27,878 nt of DNA, taken from NCBI GenBank assembly GCA_049999765.1, contig JBNGIQ010009353.1:105432-133309 (forward strand), read 5' to 3'. Below are positions 9,546 through 19,345 of the stretch, piece by piece. This DNA is from Phaeoceros laevis. Its lineage: Eukaryota; Anthocerotophyta; Anthocerotopsida; Notothyladales. Positions within the stretch are counted from its first letter, which is position 1. Every line of letters starts with the position of its first letter. Made by a program: the position numbers and the translations under genes. The notes under the pieces were generated by a model. The model searched no databases and was not told the DNA's origin. It saw nothing but the letters and a program-made list of their open reading frames with translations.

Positions 9546-11706
9546 TCAAGTATGGAGTGGTAGCCTGAGATGTGGCACCGCTTTGAGGGGCAGAGCTTTG
9601 CGAATGATCATCCCTTGCTGCTCGGACATGTCCAGATCCTGGGGCCGCTTCACATCTTCAGGGAGCGACCAGGCGAAGGTGTAAACAAGCGTGGCCACGG
9701 TGAGGTGCAGCATGGTGAGCCCTAACCCCATTCCCGGGCAGATGCGCCTGCCAGATCCGAACGGCAGCAGCTGGAAGTGACGCCCGTGCAAGTCCACCTC
9801 CGACCTAATTGAGGGATCCATCGATGCGGAGTGGAGTTATAATTAGGTGTTGTAAACACAGCCATATATGGCTCTGCAAACTTGCCTTGAGAAAGATTTC
9901 TTCATGAAATCATTCTGGACGGCAGAGAGGAAGCCATTGCAAGGTTGCGCTAGCTACGAACCTGGCGTCGGGGTGGTGGAGGAGGAATCGTTGAGGCCGG
10001 AAGTGATGGGGATCTTTCCATGAGGCAGGGTCTCGGCCCAGGCCCCAGGCGCTCACCAACACCGTGGTGTTGGCAGGAATGTGGTAGCCTCCCACGGTGG
10101 TGGCGTGGGTGGAGTAGTGCGGGATGAGATAAGGCGCGGGTGGGTGCATGCGCAGCGTCTCCTTAGCCACGGCCTGCAGAAAGGGCAGGTTGGGGATGTC
10201 CGACTCTGCCACGGCCCTTCCTGGACCTCTGCCCACCACCTGTTCCACCTCCCGCGCCGCCTGCTCCAGCAGGGCCGGCTGCCGCAGCAGCTCCGACATG
10301 GCCCACTCCGCGGTGATGGCGATGGTATCGGTTCCGGCTAGGATTATGTCCTGGCATGCACGAGACTTGTAGGTGAGATATACATGTGACAGGCAGTAGC
10401 TGTACCAATTGCAAGGCTAGCTCCAAATCTAAGCCTGCAGGCAGAACATGTAGAACCTTGGAACTGCTACTTACAAGTAGCTCTATAGATATATACTCAC
10501 AACGAGCTGCGAGACGATCATGTCGTCGGTGAGAGCTTCCCCGTCCGAGGATGATGAGGCGCTGAGCAGCACATCCACGAAATCCTTGTGCTGGCATCCA
10601 GGATTAGCCGCCTGGTACCGGCGGTGCTCCTGGATGATAGTCGAGTAGAACGCGTCCATCTGGCGCTTGGTCTGGTGTAACTTGGCTTTGGGAAGGAGGA
10701 ACCAGTTGTCCAGGAAGGACAGCCAGGGAACCATGTCCCCTATGCCCTGCAGTCCGGCCAATTCCATGCTTGCCGTGATAAGGTGAACCAAGCCCGCCTG
10801 ATCATCCTCTACAGCCGGCTTTTCCACCTCGTAGCTGCCCACCACGGCCTTGCTCATGCTCATCCGAGTGATGTTGTTGAGGGAGAAAGTCCCCAGCAGG
10901 TGGCCCAAGTTTACAGGCTCACCGAGGTTGCTCCGAATGGCCTCCACCAGCCGCCCCATCTCCTCCACCCTGACGTGCTCAAAGTCGGTGATCCTCTTGT
11001 GCGTCAGCAGCTCCAGGGTCATCACCTTCCTGGCGATCGATCCACCAAAGTTGTCACGACTATTTGCACATGTGAACTCGTTAAATTAATGTTCAAACAT
11101 TTGGTGCTGGCCAGCCATATGATGTGCTTGCAATTGACATCGGAATTCATCCATCTTGAATGGGAATGAATGAAAGAAGAGTCCTGAGTTCACGAAACCT
11201 TGGGAATTCCACCCAACTTTAGAAGCAAGCTTGCACCTTTCTCTAGAGCTACGTACGTACCTCCGAAGCCTCCAGCAGGAGCCGTAGGGCGCGAATCCCA
11301 CGTTGTGGCAATTGTTGGTGAATAAGGCGATGGCGTAGGTGGGAGGAGGGCGCGAGGCGAAGGTGGTGTCCTGGTGCTTGAGCACCTCCATAGCCAGCTC
11401 CGGGGACTGCACCACCACGGTTGCATACGTTCCCAGGCGCAGCCACATGATGGGCCCGTACGTCTCCGCCATCTTGTACAGATCCCTATGCCTGCATTTG
11501 GACGCTGCCAACAGCAACAGATTGCCCAACACAGGCAGCGGGCGGGGACCTGGCGGCAGCCTCAGCTTCCTGCCAGCGCTACCGCTGCTCCAGTACTGCT
11601 GGAACAGCAGCAGCAGCAGCAGCACAGCGCTAGCGAGTACTGCGGCCACTACTCCCACCGGATTCTGCTGAGCCGTTAGGAGCAGAATCTGCTGCTCCAT
11701 GGCCAT
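9546..11706 (-). CDS. Cytochrome P450 monooxygenase, A-type (CYP71 clan), gene A
   Basis: Four exons, in minus-strand order 11706-11261, 11029-10501, 10350-9962 and 9804-9546, join in frame through GT-AG introns to give 540 aa. A hydrophobic N-terminal anchor (VLASAVLLLLLLF) places the enzyme in the ER membrane, followed by the hinge PPGPRPLPVLGN. The C-helix WRLRR has its Arg codon split by intron 1. The I-helix is AGTDT (A330-T334), the K-helix Glu-Arg pair is E389/R392 in KETLRMHP, the PERF-type motif is FRPQRF, and the heme loop PFGSGRRICPG carries C477 as thiolate ligand. All key residues are present. Two start codons are possible: ATG at 11706 (MAMEQQ), used here, or ATG at 11700 (MEQQ), which aligns with genes B and C. 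The substrate is unknown. Unlike B and C it has no intron between exon blocks 2a and 2b. Confidence 0.93.
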
Positions 11707-11795
11707 TGGGTGCACGTCCTAGCGCTAGCTAGCCAGCCAGCTTTCGTGATCAAGGTGAGAAACTGGGCATGGCTCCAGCCAGCGTGTACAGCTGG

Positions 11796-11805
11796 TATAT
11801 ATATA
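11796..11805 (-). promoter_or_regulatory. Probable TATA box of P450 gene A
   Basis: On the minus strand, GCGTATATATATACC lies about 90-100 nt upstream of the ATG at 11706. The spacing leaves a normal plant 5' leader of about 60 nt. A second TATATATCC-like stretch lies slightly further upstream (about 11819-11828). No experimental start site is available. Confidence 0.45.
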
Positions 11806-11876
11806 CGCATTCGCATGCGGATATATACCCTTACTGTAAGAATTCCGTTGGATGCATGCATGTGAAGGAAGGTCCC

Positions 11877-11903
11877 AAGGATGGACCGATAGGGTCCATC
11901 CTT
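11877..11903. repeat. Perfect 11-bp inverted repeat in the P450 A promoter region
   Basis: AAGGATGGACC at 11877-11887 is followed by a 5-nt loop and its exact reverse complement at 11893-11903. It lies about 170-200 nt upstream of the gene A start codon, beyond the TATA-like element. An AAGG microsatellite (about 11927-11946) and a run of 12 T (11981-11992) follow. It could be a dimeric factor site or chance. Confidence 0.6.
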
Positions 11904-11999
11904 ACGTGAAAGGAAGGAACGCGTGCAAGGAAGGAAGGAAGGAAGGACTCTATCACTTGCGTGCTCCGGCCGCGGTCGGGTTTTTTTTTTTTGTGTAAC

Positions 12000-13149
12000 G
12001 ACTTCACAACCGTCGGCATGAGTCACATCAATGAGAAAACAAAACAGAGAGGAGCCGGCCGCTAGGTGCCGTGCAAGCAAGTGAAAGAATCCCTCTCTCC
12101 TATCCCCGTAGTAATAAGCTCCACATAATACATCTGGACCCCCCTTGCAAGCAAGGGACGGAAGGCCCATGCTCGGGCGCGAGCTAGGAGCACCTAGCCA
12201 GCGTGATAACGTCCGTTTCTCACGTATACCCTGACGCAACGCGTATAAATTGATACCCGTACTGCCCAATGGCGGATCAAGGGCCAAGCCTGCAAACGGC
12301 TTGTCGCGCGCCGCGCGCGCAGCCAAAGGGCGTGGTGTCTGCGGACGGTGCATGGACAGGTGGATACCCTGTTTTCGTCTCCCGGCTGCGCGTGTCACCG
12401 CATGTCAGGGCCGGCACACGCACAAGGACACGACGCGACAAACTCCAAGTCGAGGGCCGGGCCCCAATCGATGGAACGAGGTAAGCACTCCGCAGTTTTA
12501 CCGGTTGGTTGTCTATTCAAGTCAGAGGATGACGTCGATGGCAGCGCCTCGCGCACTGCGCGCGCGGACCACAAGTTGTCTTTGCACTTCAACTGTTACT
12601 TGTAAGTCTTTGCAAGCAAAACTTAGTCACTGAAAGCTGTACACTGCAAGTAGTACTAGTAGTAAGGTGATTATGGTGTTTAGCCAACTCCACATGGGAG
12701 TGAAGAGGTCTTTGTAATCTAGTTAGCAGGCCCATACTCTGCATTTATCACTGTTCGAAGATCAAATAGGTCAAACACAGCTTTTCGCTTTTTTGACACC
12801 CTAGGCTTCACTGCTCCAGCAGGAACTACTCCCAATTCCAAAAGCCGGTGTAGTCCTTCCTCCAACACCAGACCTTTCTAAGTGCCTTGCAAACATCCAT
12901 CAAATTTCAAGAATGTTTTCAGTTGGCAACTTGGCAACATTCTAAACAATTGGGCAATATTATGTCGATAACATGACTAGTGCGACAGACCATTAGCAAC
13001 CAGCGTAGCAAGAACGTGAACTTCGTCCTACCTCCCAGAATCTCTGCCAACACATCGTTGTTATCTGGCACATCATGATCATGTGCCGGCGAACTCAAGT
13101 GAGGACTTTGCACCTCATCATGTGCCGCAAAAGCGTCTTCCAGGTGGTC
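12000..13149. other. Intergenic DNA upstream of P450 A, no gene supported
   Basis: The first part (to about 12560) is GC- and CpG-rich (for example CGCGCGCCGCGCGCGC near 12305) and may be distal promoter. A stretch at about 12660-12705 (GTGATTATGGTGTTTAGCC then AACTCCACATGGGA) recurs at about 15042-15077 in the same orientation, so pieces of the duplicated block lie on this side too. Open frames on both strands here resemble nothing I recognise. Confidence 0.5.
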
Positions 13150-13270
13150 GGAGAGGCTCAGATTCCTGGAAGCCTAAACCTGATGCACCTTCTTAGCAGT
13201 GATCAGCCAGTTCCAGTGAGAAGGTACCGGTGAGTGCCCCGGCTTCTCCTCCTGAGTACATTCCTTATAA
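13150..13270 (-). pseudogene. Lipase exon fragment, copy 3
   Basis: On the minus strand, CCTTCTCACTGGAACTGGC and then GCATCAGGTTTAGGCTTCC followed by AGGAATCTGAG match the lipase exon (about 490-560) and the fragment at 8670-8945. The rest of the lipase tail is missing here, so this copy is cut shorter than the left-arm copy. Confidence 0.75.
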
Positions 13271-14960
13271 ATTACCGAGGCCATTGGTTGTGAGATCCTC
13301 CAGTGTCTCAGTTCCCCAGACAGCAAAACGACCACACATGAAACGCCTTCCTTGTTTGTCTGTTCAGTGAATTTCCATGTCATATTTTGCAAACACCCAG
13401 TTCCAGAAACTGCTCTTGAAAACATCTAGATCACCCAAAAAATAAACATTATCTACTTGACAAGCATCATGTTGCAAGCTCGGTGCAAGCCAAGGAACTA
13501 ACCTAAGCCCAACCACCTGCCTCTTGAAATTACCTGGCAAACTCCCCTTCCGAAGAGCCCTTTCAGGTATCTTCACATGTCAAAATCTGCTGATACATGT
13601 ATCACCATCCTATAACATTTAATTTGGTATCATGCGGGGAGATGTCAACCAAGTTACTGTATATACTCAGCATCAGCAGAGTCAAGAAGCTCTTCCACTT
13701 AGTGAGAGTTCACATGTACATGGAGCAGCAATGTAGTTAACGCAGCATTGTAGCCAACAGTTTTCACGCTTGCTTGCCTTTTTCCAGGCGTGCAATTGCA
13801 AGCAGAATGGTCAGGGCCTTAGGGGATCCTTCTTAGGCATAACCCTTGTCCGGTCAAGGAAACCACCTCCATTCAGAGATTCCAGAAAGAGATTCCAGAA
13901 GGGACTGGAGGGTCTGACCGTGATGTTTGTGCCTGAAGCTGGCATGTAGGGGTCCGATCTAGAAAGACTGGAGAGTTTGAGAAAGTCTGCAGGCGCCACA
14001 AAATGTGGCATTTTGAAGGTCTGCATTGCAGAGAAGAACAAGGTGCATAAGTTTACGGTGGGGGAAGAAAGTCATCAAAGTAAGCATCTGGAGTTAATCC
14101 AAGGTTAAAGGAGGAAGGTGGCCATGTGTGCCCCACACTGAGCTGCTGCCCAAGCTAGTGCACGTGTGTGGGCATGCTGAGAATCTTGCAGTGCCATACG
14201 GTCTTCTGAATACAGCAGATGGCACACCTTCCCCGGTTACAAATAAAACAGCATGTGCAAGGACTGTCACAATCCCATGCACCAAGACCATGTCGAGGTA
14301 AACTTGATTTCAAACGTCGAGATATCGTGGTCACAGAGATGCCCACGGTGTACGTCGCTTTGTGGATGTGCCTTGTCCCTGTGGTGAAAGACATTGGGAG
14401 ATTTCATTTTGTTGCAATGACGAACAAGTACTTGTTGGCCATGAGCAAGGGCAGAAGCTGGTGTGTTGGAAGGCTCCTGCTACCGTACTTCAGGGCCTGA
14501 CTTGGGAGGCCAAGCATCCCTCTCACACTCTAGGTACTTCCAACCTCATCATTCCCGTCTGTTCGAAGAATCAGTATGCATGTTGACTGTGCCTTCCAGT
14601 TTCTCAACGGGAGTTCATTTTTGTGGAATTCCAGATTGTTGACAGGTCAGCTTCACCACTGAAGAACCTTTGTGTATTTGGTAGGACTGCAATGGTTGGG
14701 TAAATTCACACTTCGACACTTTCCAATTTGCAGGTCAACAAAAATGGCTCCATGCTTCAGCACTTGCAGCTGGAAGTACTGATTAGTGTCCTGTTCGTAA
14801 CTGGGCAAAAGAGCATGATGCGCTTCGAGAAATTTTTCAAATTTGAAGTATTAGCTGAGCCAGTCTATTGGCCTGAGAGCCTGAGAATAGCTAGTTCACA
14901 ATAGCTCTTTGCAAGAAGCAACTTTCGACTACAGCGCATTGGATCCTGTTGAAACTGGGA
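13150..14960. repeat. Right arm of a diverged inverted duplication around P450 A
   Basis: The reverse complement of this arm matches about 6975-8760. About 13811-14041 has no obvious counterpart in the left arm. It contains a 76-codon open frame on the minus strand (SAMQTFKMPHFVAPADF...), which may mark an insertion here or a loss on the left. The distal end (about 14531-14960) recurs at about 18306-18700 in the same orientation, starting with GTACTTCCAACCTCATCATT and ending near TTGCAAGAAGCAACTTT. Confidence 0.8.
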
Positions 14961-15289
14961 AAGTGTGTTTCGCTTTGTCTACTGCGGGTTTGTGTAAAGG
15001 AAAAGGTCCACATCAGTTTCCTTCTCAAGAAACCAGTAGTAGGATGATTATGGTGTCTAGCCAACTCCACATGGGAATTGAACACCCCGTCAGGTTTTTC
15101 GACCGGCGACCTGGATCCCCCGTCCAGGGATTGCAAGCAACAACCGGGAGCCCCCGTCCAGGGATTTCCAGTAGCATTTCCGGGAAGTGCTGTGGACTTC
15201 AGCAGGTTTGAGCTTTGTGGTTTTTACCCAAAAGTTCACCGAACTCTTGCCACAGCCAGCACCACAGCTGTCCCACTCTCGCCTTGTCA

Positions 15290-15467
15290 ACTGGTAAGGA
15301 CAGAAACTGCATAGGAAAGAGGAAAATGCGGTGTCGTGGAACTGTAGCCCTTCTCGTGGATAAGAAGGGCTAGCCACCCACAGTGCACACCGATACAGTA
15401 CGTCTGGATATTAGGCATTGGATTCCCTATCTAGCCTGGCACAGTTTGTCACATTCATCCTCAAGGC
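15290..15467 (+). promoter_or_regulatory. Conserved proximal promoter/5' leader of P450 B, shared with P450 C
   Basis: The region resembles 23308-23481 upstream of gene C: GGACAGAAACTG, TCTCGTGGATA, CACCCAC, ATCAGGCATTGG/ATTAGGCATTGG with GATTCC, GGCACAGTTTGTC and GTTCATC or ATTCATCC just before the ATG. Gene A lacks an obvious equivalent. The conservation probably reflects recent duplication and may include cis-elements common to B and C; no TATA box is clear. Confidence 0.5.
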
Positions 15468-17581
15468 ATGGAGCAGCACTCCGGAGCGGTGGTGCCAACG
15501 CTGGTGCTGGGACTGGCGGCAGCCGCAGTGCTGCTGTTGCTGCTCCACCGGTGGAGCAGTAGCAGCAGGAGGCTGAGGTTGCCGCCAGGTCCCCGACCGC
15601 TGCCTGTTTTGGGCAATCTGTTGGTCTTGGCAGGCTCCAAGTCCAAGCACAGGGACCTGCACAAGCTGGCGGAGCGGTATGGGCCAATTATGTGGCTCCG
15701 CGTGGGAACGCGCAAACTAGTGGTGGTACAGTCTGCGGAGCTGGCTATGGAGATCCTCAAGCACCAGGACACCACCTTCGCCTCGCGCCCTCCTCCCACC
15801 TACGCCGTCGGCTTACTCTCCAGCGATTGCAAGGATGTCGCATTCGCGCCCTACGGCTCCCACTGGAGGCTCATGCGGTAGGCCTGAATTCTCATAGCTA
15901 CAGTACTGAGAGTTCTTTAGTTTCTCATTCAGTTGGTGATCCCACATATATGGCCAGCTAGCGCTAGCTGCAGCTACTCATGGCTCATTCATGAGCGGTT
16001 GGTTGATCCCTTGCTAGGAAGGTGATGTCAATGGAGCTGCTCACTCACAAAAGGATTACCGACTTCCAGCACGTCAGGCTGGAGGAGCTGGGGCGCATGG
16101 TGGAGGCCATTAGGAGCCACGTCGGGCAGCCTGTGGACCTGGGCTACTTGCTCGGGACTTTGAACCTGAACAACATCACTAGGATGGGCATCAGCAAGGC
16201 TGCCGTCAGCAGATATGAGGTGGAGGATCCGCTACATGTAAAGCAGCAAGCCCCGACTGGTGGCACTCCCAATTCATCATCAGAAACATCTTCAAGTAGG
16301 CTATTCAGTCATTTGCACGGGTCCATCCAATGCCTATTTGCTTGCTTGTCAGAATTGGACTTCACTCAACAGAGTACTCACCAGCGCAAATTGTGAATCG
16401 CAAGCAGGCCCTGGCCAAGGCAACGTAGATGAGTTGGTCCACTTGACAAGGGCAGCGGTCCAAATAGCCGGACTGCAGGGCATCGGGGACGCGGTTCCCT
16501 GGCTCTCCTTCCTGGACAGGTTCATCCTTCCCAAAGCCAAGATGAAGCAAACCAAGCAGCAGCTGGACGCATTCTACTCCAACTTCATCCAGGAGCACCG
16601 CCAGTACCTGGCGGCTAATCCTGGATGCCAGCCCCGGGATTTCGTGGATGTGCTGCTCAGCGTCTCATCCTCGGACGGGGAAGCTCTAACCGACGACATG
16701 ATCCTGTCACAGCTCGGTGTGAGTTGCTTCCTGCCTCTCCTCTTGGGAATCCCCTGGTACAGGTGTGTGTGTCACATTTGATGATCACTTCCAAAATTGT
16801 GAGCTGCCAGGACATGGCATCGGCCGGAACAGACACAAGCGCCGTCACCACCGAGTGGGCCATGGCGGAACTGCTGCGGCAGCCGGCGGTGCTGGAGCAG
16901 GCGGTGCGGGAGGTGGAGCAGGTAGTGGGGAGAGGTAGGGACGTCGCAGAGTCGGACATTCCAAACCTGCCCTTCCTGCAGGCTGTGGTGAAGGAGACGC
17001 TACGCATGCACCCGCCCGCGCCTCTCCTCATCCCGCACTACTCCACCCAGGCCGCCACCGTCGGTGGCTACCACATTCCTGCCAACACCACGGTCTTGGT
17101 GAACGCCTGGGCCCTAGGCCGGGACCCTGCGTCATGGAAAAATCCTGACCAATTCCGGCCCGAACGATTCCTCCTCCACGACCCCGACAGCAGGTATGTA
17201 GGCACATCTTCCACTCCAGCGCAGCAGATCTCCTCTGGCAAGAATGAAAAATCTTTTTGCTTTGTGCAAGCTTGCGGGGCTATGGCTTACACCTCCTACC
17301 TGCGCTGCGCATGGTGCCGTAGGGCTGAGATGGACGTGCGCGGGCATCACTTCCAGCTGCTGCCATTCGGATCTGGCAAGCGCATCTGCCCGGGCATGGG
17401 GTTAGGGCTCACCATGCTGCACCTCACCCTGGCCACGCTGCTGCACAGCTTCACTTGGTCGCTCCCCTCAGACGTGAAGCGGCCTCAGGATTTAGACATG
17501 AGCGAGCACGAAGGGATTGTCATTCAAAGAGCCGTGTCCCTCAAAGCGGTGCCACATCCCAAGCTACCACTCCAGACCTGA
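15468..17581 (+). CDS. Cytochrome P450 monooxygenase, A-type (CYP71 clan), gene B
   Basis: Five exons (15468-15877, 16018-16259, 16408-16718, 16811-17193, 17323-17581) join in frame to give 534 aa, starting MEQHSGAVV with a membrane anchor and the PPGPRPLPVLGN hinge. Key motifs are complete: C-helix WRLMR, I-helix AGTDT (A326-T330), E383/R386 in KETLRMHP, FRPERF and PFGSGKRICPG with C471. It is clearly a paralogue of genes A and C (same junctions at C-helix, I-helix and heme loop). Intron 2 (16260-16407) is absent from gene A. Its donor GTGGCA is weak; a second phase-1 donor, GTAGGC at 16296, would lengthen the protein by 12 residues. The last intron (17194-17322) is 129 nt, a multiple of three with no in-frame stop. 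The substrate is unknown; an ER location is expected. Confidence 0.92.
15955..15970. repeat. Perfect 16-bp palindrome in P450 B intron 1
   Basis: CAGCTAGCGCTAGCTG is its own reverse complement and lies in the first intron of gene B, close to the CATATATGG at about 15945-15953. A similar GCTAGCGC word occurs just upstream of the gene A start. No role is known. Confidence 0.6.
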
Positions 17582-18221
17582 CAGAATAAGTACCAGAAAA
17601 CCCTAAATCCAAATCACAGCAACGATGTGTTGTTCAAATCAGCTGGAAGCTGCAAATTTATGCATGTGTCTCTGACGGAGCCTTCACCAGCAGCAGCTCT
17701 CTGGAAAGCCCCTGAGAGTGTGTTGTTGCAATTTGTGCGGACTGTTCGGAATTGAAGAACGTCTGCAAATCGGCAACAATCAGTCTCAAGCTCACCCGAA
17801 ACGAGGTCGTCAGCTGGCCCTCGCTGCTTCACCAACTGCTTCACCAACTCTCTATGCTTGTGAATAGCCTCACTTGATCTGTTCTGCGTAAGTTTCCTTT
17901 GTTCAAGTACCTGGCAGCTCTTCGTGAGCCTGCTCAAGATAGGTTTAGCACCTGACGAGCAAGCGTTGGCTGTTGAGTAGGGCTGACATAACTGGAGAAG
18001 GAGCAGTGTGCAGGCTTACCTGATCATGAGGGAGGAAATAGGTGGAACATCCATGCTTGCGGCAGGCCATTTACGGTCCCTGCAGGTCCTCCGGGTCCCG
18101 AAAGGAAAGCTGGTTTTACCCGGTTTAGGGTTGAAGAATGCTAGCTGACCAATTTGGACCTGCACACCGTGCCATTAGGATGGATGGTGCACCACTCTCA
18201 ACTGACATCATGATCGGGATC
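17582..18221. other. 3' flank of P450 B
   Basis: The first 120 nt resemble the 3' flank of gene C (25555-25660): AAATCCAAATCACA, ATCAGCTGG.AGCTGCAAATTT and GTCTCTGACGGAGC are shared, so the 3' UTR was copied with the gene. A minus-strand open frame of 107 codons (17614-17937) overlaps this 3' UTR; I do not recognise it and do not call it. Nothing else is seen. Confidence 0.55.
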
Positions 18222-18303
18222 GTCAGACGATTTCTAAATAGTGTGTGATGTAAGATTTCTGCAGTTGCACATCCTGATCCTGACCACAATTTGGTACACT
18301 AAT
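18222..18303 (-). pseudogene. Lipase last-exon fragment, copy 4
   Basis: On the minus strand, TTGTGGTCAGGATCAGGATGTG and AGAAATCGTCTGA match the lipase terminal exon (about 928-1012), including the stop codon position, with indels between. It lies 640 nt behind P450 B and points toward it, the same convergent layout as the fragment beside P450 A. Confidence 0.72.
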
Positions 18304-18305
18304 GT

Positions 18306-18790
18306 AGGTACTTCCAACCTCATCATTCCCATTTACAATCTCTGAGAATCGGTATGCATGATGGCTGTGCCTTCCAGCTTGTGAAAGGGAGTTCTTTTGT
18401 GACGCCCCTGTGGATTTGCAGATTGTTCACAGGTCTGCCTCACCACTGAAGAACCTTTTGGGTATTTGGTAAGACTGCAATGATCGGGTAAGGTAGAACT
18501 TCATCTCGACACTTTTCAACTTGCAGGTCAACAAAAGTGGCTTCCTGCTCCAGCACATGCAGCTGGGAGTACTGATGAGTGTATCGAGAACTTGTCTATT
18601 GAGAGGCTGAGATTAGCTAGTACATGTTTAACTCTTTGCAAGAAGCAACTTTAGACTACAGCGCATCTGATTCTGTTCAGACTGGGGTGTTCTTTTGCTT
18701 TGACGAGCTACTGCGGGTTTGTGTGCAGGCAAAGAGGTCCTCATCAGTTTCAGACTCAAGAAAGCAGTATTTCTATTAAGTGTTTTGGAG
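18306..18790. repeat. Third copy of the distal block of the duplicated unit
   Basis: The stretch matches 14531-14960 (same orientation) and, inverted, 6975-7280. Anchors are GTACTTCCAACCTCATCATT, TCACCACTGAAGAACCTTT, TTGCAGGTCAACAAAA.TGGC and CTCTTTGCAAGAAGCAACTTT. The Y-like middle part of the unit (14150-14500) is missing between it and the lipase fragment. Confidence 0.8.
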
Positions 18791-19345
18791 TTGAGCAGGT
18801 ACGAGTACATTTACCGAGCCTCACCACCTCTTAGCCGTGCAGCTTCTAGATCTGCTGCTGTGGAAAACCGCAACTGACAAAGTCCCATGCATGCCACGGA
18901 AGTCATTCTTTTCTGTTGGTAATTACTGAAGGAGCTCTTCGTTCATCAATTACACACAAAGTGACACTATCGGCCTTTGCACTTAAAAATGTCACCTAGG
19001 GCTCCTGCAACTCATCAGACACTGGAGAGCTTTATCTAAACGTGCTCCTGGAAATGTGCAACACCTAGAACAGAAGGGGGCAGGCCGCAACTCCAGTTTC
19101 AAGACTTGCACAGCTAGAGATGAGGTTTATCAAAGAAACAAGTGCCACAAAAGTTCCCAAATGCAGCTAACAAATGTCCAACAAAACTACGTCCTACAAG
19201 ACACACCTGCAACAAACTCTGCCTGACTTGGACCTTGAGCCCGGTGAGCAATATTTAAGGGGATCCATAAGGGCAGCCACAGAACTAACTTCCCTTCTTC
19301 TCCAGCTCCAGCACACGGCTCCGAGGCCTCCTAGGCTAGAAACGC
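18780..19345. repeat. Duplicated intergenic block, copy 1 (partner 21940-22515)
   Basis: The block is collinear with about 21940-22515 in the same orientation: CCGAGCCTCACCACCTCT, CTCTTCGTTCATCAATTAC / TTCTTCGTTCATCAATTAC, GTGCAACACCTAGA, AAGACACACCTGCAA, CTTGGACCTTGAGCCCGG and GGGGATCCA.AAGGGCAGCCAC. It continues directly from the lipase-related block. It has no intact long frame and no recognised product. Confidence 0.82.

Noticed and set aside
11676-12398. Minus-strand open frame of 240 codons upstream of P450 A
   Set aside because: It overlaps the P450 start in another frame, runs through the promoter, an AAGG microsatellite and a T run, and has no recognisable protein content.
12250-12633. 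Plus-strand open frame of 127 codons in CpG-rich DNA
   Set aside because: High GC lowers the number of stops; composition is Arg/Pro/Thr-rich without motif and no splice context supports it.
17614-17937. Minus-strand frame of 107 codons with coiled-coil-like look
   Set aside because: It covers the 3' UTR of P450 B, starts within duplicated flank, and the matching flank of gene C does not keep the frame.
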